From JBBDXA01 sp040902585 (GTDB lineage: Bacteria > Planctomycetota > Phycisphaerae > Phycisphaerales > Phycisphaeraceae), in the NCBI GenBank assembly GCA_040902585.1, contig JBBDXA010000163.1, positions 1 to 21,155 on the forward strand: a DNA stretch of 21,155 nt, read 5' to 3'. A model generated the notes under the pieces. It saw nothing but the letters and a program-made list of their open reading frames with translations. It ran no database searches and was not told where the DNA came from. The position numbers and the translations under genes were made by a program. Below, in pieces: positions 17,029 to 21,155 of this stretch (within the stretch, counting starts at the first letter, position 1; the number at the start of each line of letters is the position of its first letter).

Positions 17029-18576
17029 TCACCGCAGCACCTTGCCCCGCCCGCTCACCTCGATCACTTCCACTTCGTGGAACACGACCGGATCATCCGT
17101 GCCCACGCCGATCGCCTCCGCATCGGTCAGCTTGAAGTTCCATGATTTTATGAACAGGTCCTTGCGGACGAACTCGGCGAGCTTGCGCTCACCCATCATT
17201 GCGATCACCTGATCGCGCCGCACCTGGATCACGATCGTGTACCTGCGGTTGGGTTCGATCATGCGAGGCTGTTTGCCGGCCGTGGGATTCTCTCCCGTCT
17301 TGTTCTCAACCGAGAAACCGTAGCTGCCATCCGCATCGCCCAGTGAAAAGCGCAGGCCCGCGGGCAGAAAGATCGTGATGCCATGCCTCTGCCTGGGCTG
17401 GCTGAACGTCACTTTCAAGTCATACTCGGGCGAAGGGTGATACGGAAACTGCACGCGCGGCCACAGGTGAATCGAATCCGTCGAAAGCTCACCATCCTTC
17501 ACCGACCACTTGCCATGCAGGGCGTCGCGCTCGCTGTCAAACAGGCTGATCAGATCGATGCGGTAGTCATGCCGCTGCGGAGGCGAGGGCAGCGTGAGTC
17601 CGCTGGCGACGAGGGCGGCCTTCGCGTCGCGGATATTTTTTTCAGCGATCACGAGTGTCGAGCCGTTGAGCTCGGGCAACGCCTTTTCATACCAGCCTGA
17701 CGCGTGCATCTGAAGGGCGAGTTTTTGCTCCGTATCAATCGTCGCGCGGGCGGCATCCCACCAGGCATTGGCCAGGGCGTTTTTTGAAAGAGCGTCGCCG
17801 GGGTTTGCCAGCTCTTTCTGCGATGCCTGGCGCAGGGCGGTTTCGCTGCCTTTGGCAAGGTGCGGGAGACCCGCGTTCCAATCGCCCTTGACAAAACAGA
17901 GATACTTGCCGACCGCCACGTTCGCGGCCGCATCGTCCGGTGAATCGACGAGCACTTTGCCCTGCGCCTCGATCAACTTGAACCGGCGTCTGGATTCGAT
18001 CATCGCCAGGCGTTTGTGCCGGGCGAGCGTGGAATAGCTGATCTGCTTCGTCTGTACAGCCGCGCGCTCGGCGAGATTCAGGAGATCATTCGCCAGGTCG
18101 TAGTCATCGATCAGCAGGGCGTGATCAACGCCGGTGAGGCATAGGTCGGTCAAGGCCTGGTAGTCGCGCGCCGACTCGGCGCTGATGAGAAGCTGCGACG
18201 CGGCTGCGAGTCGTACCCGGGCGATGTTGATGAGAAATCGCCGATCCATCATGTCGCCGATGCGCGAGGAGGTTGCGACATCGCCCGATCGGCTGGCGAT
18301 GGCGAGGGCCTCGGTGAGCAGCGTGTACTGCATGGGCAGATCGGTGGAGACGGTCGCGCTCGCGTCGGTCAGCTTCGTCGCCAGCTTGCGCCGGGCGTTG
18401 TTGCCGATGGCACCATAATCCTTCTTATAGGTTTCGCGGATCAGCGCCAGGGCCCGCTTGCAGGCCAGTTCATCAGGCACCGGGCGGCGCACGGGGGTGT
18501 AGTCTTCAGCGACGACAGGGAATGCGATGACCGCGAGGCACAAAAGAAAAATCAGGATTCGGGGGCGATTCTGCAT
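17029..18576 (-). CDS. Exported helical-repeat/beta-sandwich protein, paralogue of the 12622 product
   Basis: A 515-residue protein, start at the ATG at 18576 directly before a signal peptide (MQNRPRILIFLLCLAVIAFP, cleavage near VVA-ED, 23); the in-frame extension upstream is not signal-like and was not used. Residues about 30-320 are helical, including VGKYLCFVKGDWNAGLPHL near 222 and ANAWWDAARA near 268 and SGWYEKALPEL, a block I associate with planctomycete secreted proteins. Residues about 339-510 are a beta-sandwich (IDLISLFDSERDALHGKW, YDLKVTFSQPRQRHGITIFLP). Domain order and both landmark blocks match the protein at 12622. Role unknown; exported. It is convergent with the PEP-CTERM gene and divergent from msrA. 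Confidence 0.82.
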   Translation of the reverse strand: MQNRPRILIFLLCLAVIAFPVVAEDYTPVRRPVPDELACKRALALIRETYKKDYGAIGNNARRKLATKLTDASATVSTDLPMQYTLLTEALAIASRSGDVATSSRIGDMMDRRFLINIARVRLAAASQLLISAESARDYQALTDLCLTGVDHALLIDDYDLANDLLNLAERAAVQTKQISYSTLARHKRLAMIESRRRFKLIEAQGKVLVDSPDDAAANVAVGKYLCFVKGDWNAGLPHLAKGSETALRQASQKELANPGDALSKNALANAWWDAARATIDTEQKLALQMHASGWYEKALPELNGSTLVIAEKNIRDAKAALVASGLTLPSPPQRHDYRIDLISLFDSERDALHGKWSVKDGELSTDSIHLWPRVQFPYHPSPEYDLKVTFSQPRQRHGITIFLPAGLRFSLGDADGSYGFSVENKTGENPTAGKQPRMIEPNRRYTIVIQVRRDQVIAMMGERKLAEFVRKDLFIKSWNFKLTDAEAIGVGTDDPVVFHEVEVIEVSGRGKVLR

Positions 18577-18891
18577 GAAAGTGCCTCGATCTCCGATGGG
18601 TTTATCATAGCGGCGATCCCGTTCGGGGTGCCACGGCACGACCAGGCCCTGCGGCGAGTCGCGTGCGAATGTCCCGCGATGCACATGTAACAGGGAGTCT
18701 GCGCCACTCCGGCACGGGTCTTCGTCGCAAAGCCTCCTCGAGCCGTGGCACCCAAGGCCCAGCCCCAACTCCCGGCACCTGTCAACACCCGCACCGGTAA
18801 GACGTTTGAAGCGAACTTCCATTGCCAGTGGACGGTTCCCGTGCCTTGGCACTACGATAGTACACCAACCGAAGCACAGGAGACTACCGTG
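18577..18891. promoter_or_regulatory. Divergent intergenic region between the paralogue gene and msrA
   Basis: 315 bp with no supported gene. It must hold the start signals for both flanking genes. It contains three copies of the palindrome GTGCC-N2-GGCAC: 18628-18639 exact, 18740-18751 with one base different, and 18841-18852 exact. The first two also form a 12-bp inverted pair (18626-18637 with 18742-18753). The third sits about 40 nt before the msrA start, as an operator could. Confidence 0.5.
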
Positions 18892-19716
18892 ATGATCCGA
18901 CCCCTTGGCCTCTCAATCCTTCTCGTAATGGCTCTCACCCTGACCCCCGGCTGCGGCGAGTCCAGCAATGCGGGCTCCGGCGCGAACACGACCGGCGGCA
19001 ACCCAACCGGCAGCAGCGCAACGAACACGGGAAAGAATATGAACACCACCGACGTCTCAACCAACAAGACAGACCCGCAGCCGAAGAACGCTGACGGCTC
19101 CGCGAACAAGGAAGACACGACCAAGAAGGGCGATGATACGAAGAAAGAAGAAACGCCCAAGCCCCAGCAGGCGGTGATGGTCATCGCGGGCGGCTGCTTC
19201 TGGTGTGTCGAAGCCGTGTTCGAAGAACTCGAAGGCGTGATCAGTGCCGAGAGCGGTTACGCGGGCGGCACCAAAGAGACCGCCAACTACGAAGCCGTCT
19301 GCACCGGCCTGACCAAGCACGCCGAGGCTGTTCGCATCCACTACGACCCTTCGAAGATCAGCTACGAAAAGCTGCTGGCGGTTCACTTTGCCACGCACGA
19401 TCCCACCACGCTCAATCAGCAGGGCGCTGACAAAGGGCCGCAGTATCGCTCCGCTATCTTCTTCGCCAGCGACGAAGAGAAGAAAGTCACCGAGGCCATG
19501 ATCGACCGGCTCAACGAATCCGGCGCCTTCCCGCGCAAGATCGTCACCACCCTCGAACCGCTCACCGTGTTCTACCTCGCTGAGAAGGATCACCAGGATT
19601 TTGTCTGCAACAACCCGCTCAACGGCTACGTCCGCGGCGTCGCCATGCCCAAGGTCGACAAAGTCCGCCACAAATTCAAGGATGAACTGAAAGAAAAGTC
19701 ACCGCTGAAGGAATGA
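18892..19716 (+). CDS. msrA: Lipoprotein peptide-methionine (S)-S-oxide reductase MsrA
   Basis: A 274-residue protein. It starts with a lipoprotein signal peptide (MIRPLGLSILLVMALTLTPG, lipid-anchored Cys21), then a low-complexity Asn/Thr/Gly and Lys/Asp-rich linker to about residue 93. A complete MsrA domain follows: GCFWC at 101-105 with catalytic Cys102, SGYAGG, TKHAEAVRIHYDP, the QYRSAIFF core, and FYLAEKDHQDF. It reduces the S-epimer of oxidised methionine in proteins or free methionine. The lipobox and linker place it in the envelope, unlike cytosolic MsrA, suggesting repair of exported proteins. Thioredoxin-like partners are not in the window. The ATG has AGGAG at 9 nt; a GTG three nt earlier is possible. 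Confidence 0.93.
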   Translation: MIRPLGLSILLVMALTLTPGCGESSNAGSGANTTGGNPTGSSATNTGKNMNTTDVSTNKTDPQPKNADGSANKEDTTKKGDDTKKEETPKPQQAVMVIAGGCFWCVEAVFEELEGVISAESGYAGGTKETANYEAVCTGLTKHAEAVRIHYDPSKISYEKLLAVHFATHDPTTLNQQGADKGPQYRSAIFFASDEEKKVTEAMIDRLNESGAFPRKIVTTLEPLTVFYLAEKDHQDFVCNNPLNGYVRGVAMPKVDKVRHKFKDELKEKSPLKE

Positions 19717-19721
19717 GGCGG

Positions 19722-19751
19722 GTAGGAGCACCATCCCGACAGGGTGGTGCT
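19722..19751 (+). repeat. REP-like palindrome with 5' GTAG, first copy
   Basis: GTAG at 19722-19725 is followed by a 26-nt element (19726-19751) whose arms AGCACCA/TGGTGCT and inner CCC/GGG pair, with one G:U, around GACA. The GTAG tetranucleotide 5' of a hairpin is the layout of REP elements mobilised by RAYT (IS200-like Y1) transposases. Whether this sequence occurs elsewhere in the genome cannot be seen here. Confidence 0.6.
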
Positions 19752-19804
19752 GTTACTGCAAAGCGTTCAGTTGCGAACGAAGCACCAGTTCGTCGTACGC
19801 GAAT

Positions 19805-19830
19805 AGCACCACCCTGTCGGGATGGTGCTC
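19805..19830 (-). repeat. REP-like palindrome, inverted second copy
   Basis: Exact reverse complement of 19726-19751 over all 26 bases. Together the two copies, 53 nt apart, form an inverted pair between the convergent msrA and CorC-like genes, like a BIME unit. This copy lacks GTAG on its 5' side. The pair could fold into a 26-bp cruciform or act as a bidirectional transcription stop. Confidence 0.7.
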
Positions 19831-19836
19831 AAGTCT

Positions 19837-21090
19837 TCAAGCGCTGCCTTCGATCGCCAGCCCCGTCTGGACCGCCGCTTCAAATACCTTGCCGCGTCTT
19901 GTCCGGCGAACGAGAAACTCGCAGCCTGGCAGGGCGATCTTGTCACCGGCCTTGGGCGTTCGTCCCAGTTGCCGGGTCATCCACCCTGAGAGCGTGCCTT
20001 TGGCGTCAGGAATCGTGAGGTTGGTGCGCGAGGCGATCTCGGTGATAGGCGAGCCGCCACCGACGATGAGTACGCCGCCGGACAGTGGGTGGATGTAGTG
20101 CGGCACGCGATCGAACTCGTCCTCCATCTCGCCGAGCAGTTCTTCCATAATGTCTTCGAGCGTGATCAGTCCCAGCGTCTTGCCGTCAGGCCCGCGGACG
20201 ATTGCCATATGTTCGTGCTCATCGACAAAGAACTTGAGCAGCTCGTTGCAGGGCGTTTCAGGCGGGACGAAATGCATCGGGTGCATGACGCCGGTGATCG
20301 TTGGATCCTTCGGATTGGTGCGCAGGCTGTAGATCATTTCCTTGAAGTTGACGTAGCCGACGATGCGGTCGCGCTCGCCGTCTTCACAGACAGGGAATCG
20401 CGTGTGGGCGTCGATGTGGGCGGCCAGCACGGCATCGGGCAGGCTCATCTTCGTGGAGAACATGACCGCCTGTTCGACGGGGATCATCGCCTGCTCGACG
20501 CGCAGGAAGCTGAGTCGCGAGGCGGTCTTGATGATGCGTTCCTGCTGGGCGGAAATCTGGTTGGCCATGCGCGCCAGGCCGGCCAGGGCGCGAAGTTCTT
20601 CGATGCTGGCGGGTGTTCTTCCCTCGGCTGCTTTCTTCTCGAAGGGCCTGTTGACCTTGTGCAGCATGCGGATGAGCGGGAGTAGAAATTTAGTCAGCAC
20701 CGCCAGAGGCCGGGCGATGTGCCGCGCCAGCCGGGCGTTGAACTGCACCCCCATGGTCTTGGGCAGGATCTCGCCGAACTGGAGCGCCATCAATGTGAAG
20801 ACGATGGAGAAGAGCCAGATCCACTTGTCCGCGCCGTCGAAGATGGTGGGAAACAGGGAGCCGGCCACCGTCGCGCCGATGACGTTGGCGGAAGTGTTGA
20901 GCACGAGAATCGCCGCGATGGGCTGATTCATCCGGGACTTGAAGCCTTCCCAGATCGCGCCGACACCCGGGCTCTTCTGCTTGATGTCCGCGACCTGGGC
21001 CGGCGAGAGCGACAGCAGCACCGCCTCGGAGATGGAACACAAAAAAGATACCGTCAGGGCAATGCCCACAGCGATCAGGAAGATCATCAT
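19837..21090 (-). CDS. CNNM/CorC-type hemolysin-family membrane protein with CBS domains
   Basis: A 417-residue protein with the layout of the HlyC/CorC (CNNM) family, linked to divalent cation (Mg2+/Co2+) transport or its regulation; in other species it was named hemolysin. Residues 1-140 hold the DUF21/CNNM transmembrane domain (segments near 1-28, 58-82, 90-115 and 125-142), with the conserved FGEILPKTMG at 105-114. A cytoplasmic part follows: a helical bundle 160-190, a CBS pair about 190-320 (MIPVEQAV, RFPVCEDGERDRIVGYVNFKE, GKTLGLITLEDIMEELLGE), then a CorC-type C-terminal domain about 325-410 (VLIVGGGSPITEI, GWMTRQLG). The ATG at 21090 is followed by a second ATG; no strong Shine-Dalgarno is seen. 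The upstream neighbour lies outside the window. Confidence 0.9.
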   Translation of the reverse strand: MMIFLIAVGIALTVSFLCSISEAVLLSLSPAQVADIKQKSPGVGAIWEGFKSRMNQPIAAILVLNTSANVIGATVAGSLFPTIFDGADKWIWLFSIVFTLMALQFGEILPKTMGVQFNARLARHIARPLAVLTKFLLPLIRMLHKVNRPFEKKAAEGRTPASIEELRALAGLARMANQISAQQERIIKTASRLSFLRVEQAMIPVEQAVMFSTKMSLPDAVLAAHIDAHTRFPVCEDGERDRIVGYVNFKEMIYSLRTNPKDPTITGVMHPMHFVPPETPCNELLKFFVDEHEHMAIVRGPDGKTLGLITLEDIMEELLGEMEDEFDRVPHYIHPLSGGVLIVGGGSPITEIASRTNLTIPDAKGTLSGWMTRQLGRTPKAGDKIALPGCEFLVRRTRRGKVFEAAVQTGLAIEGSA

Positions 21091-21155
21091 GATTCAGGTT
21101 CTCGTTAACACGCGAAGGTGTGCAATAGATTAGCGAGTCTGCGGAGGGAACGTCA

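Overview
The window reads as chromosomal DNA from a Planctomycetota bacterium, most likely class Phycisphaerae. That assignment is inference from several signs. Two secreted proteins end in a PEP-CTERM sorting tail (Pro-Glu-Pro, hydrophobic stretch, Arg cluster). One prepilin-like pseudopilin has the planctomycete-style H-x9-DG end. Glutamine synthetase is type III, two large secreted proteins share a helical-repeat plus beta-sandwich layout, and a small membrane protein has a C-terminal CGACGYDL-type zinc ribbon. Base composition is GC-rich throughout, and no mobile element, phage, CRISPR array or defence locus was found.

Layout. 1-58: truncated tRNA-Arg(UCU), minus strand. 110-2365: a PLP-dependent group II decarboxylase followed closely by a Uma2-family nuclease. 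2413-4608 (minus): a secreted endonuclease/exonuclease/phosphatase-fold protein and the E2 subunit of a 2-oxo acid dehydrogenase, with no E1 or E3 nearby. 4777-6965 (minus): a PEP-CTERM protein built of two repeats, with a convincing terminator, and a pseudopilin. 7127-9310 (minus): type III glutamine synthetase with a clear terminator and a candidate sigma-54 (-24/-12) promoter. 9668-12091 (minus): a small membrane protein and a large secreted protein of unknown function. 12186-12284: a possible 32-residue membrane peptide. 12622-15205 (plus): a three-gene unit of a secreted helical-repeat/beta-sandwich protein, a zinc-ribbon membrane protein and a two-TM protein. 15397-16893: a PEP-CTERM protein with two discoidin (F5/8 type C)-like domains and a strong terminator. 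17029-18576 (minus): a divergent paralogue of the 12622 protein. 18892-19716: a lipoprotein MsrA. 19837-21090 (minus): a CNNM/CorC-type membrane protein with CBS domains.

How the genes fit together. Metabolic genes (GSIII, E2, decarboxylase) alternate with cell-surface genes. The stretch from about 12 to 18.6 kb is mainly secreted or membrane proteins: two paralogues of one planctomycete architecture flank a lectin-like PEP-CTERM protein. That is the best candidate here for a poorly described surface system, although no direct functional link can be read from sequence alone. The strongest non-coding signals are a 26-bp perfect inverted pair of REP-like hairpins between msrA and the corC-like gene, the GG-N10-GC promoter upstream of glutamine synthetase, and a threefold GTGCC-N2-GGCAC palindrome upstream of msrA.
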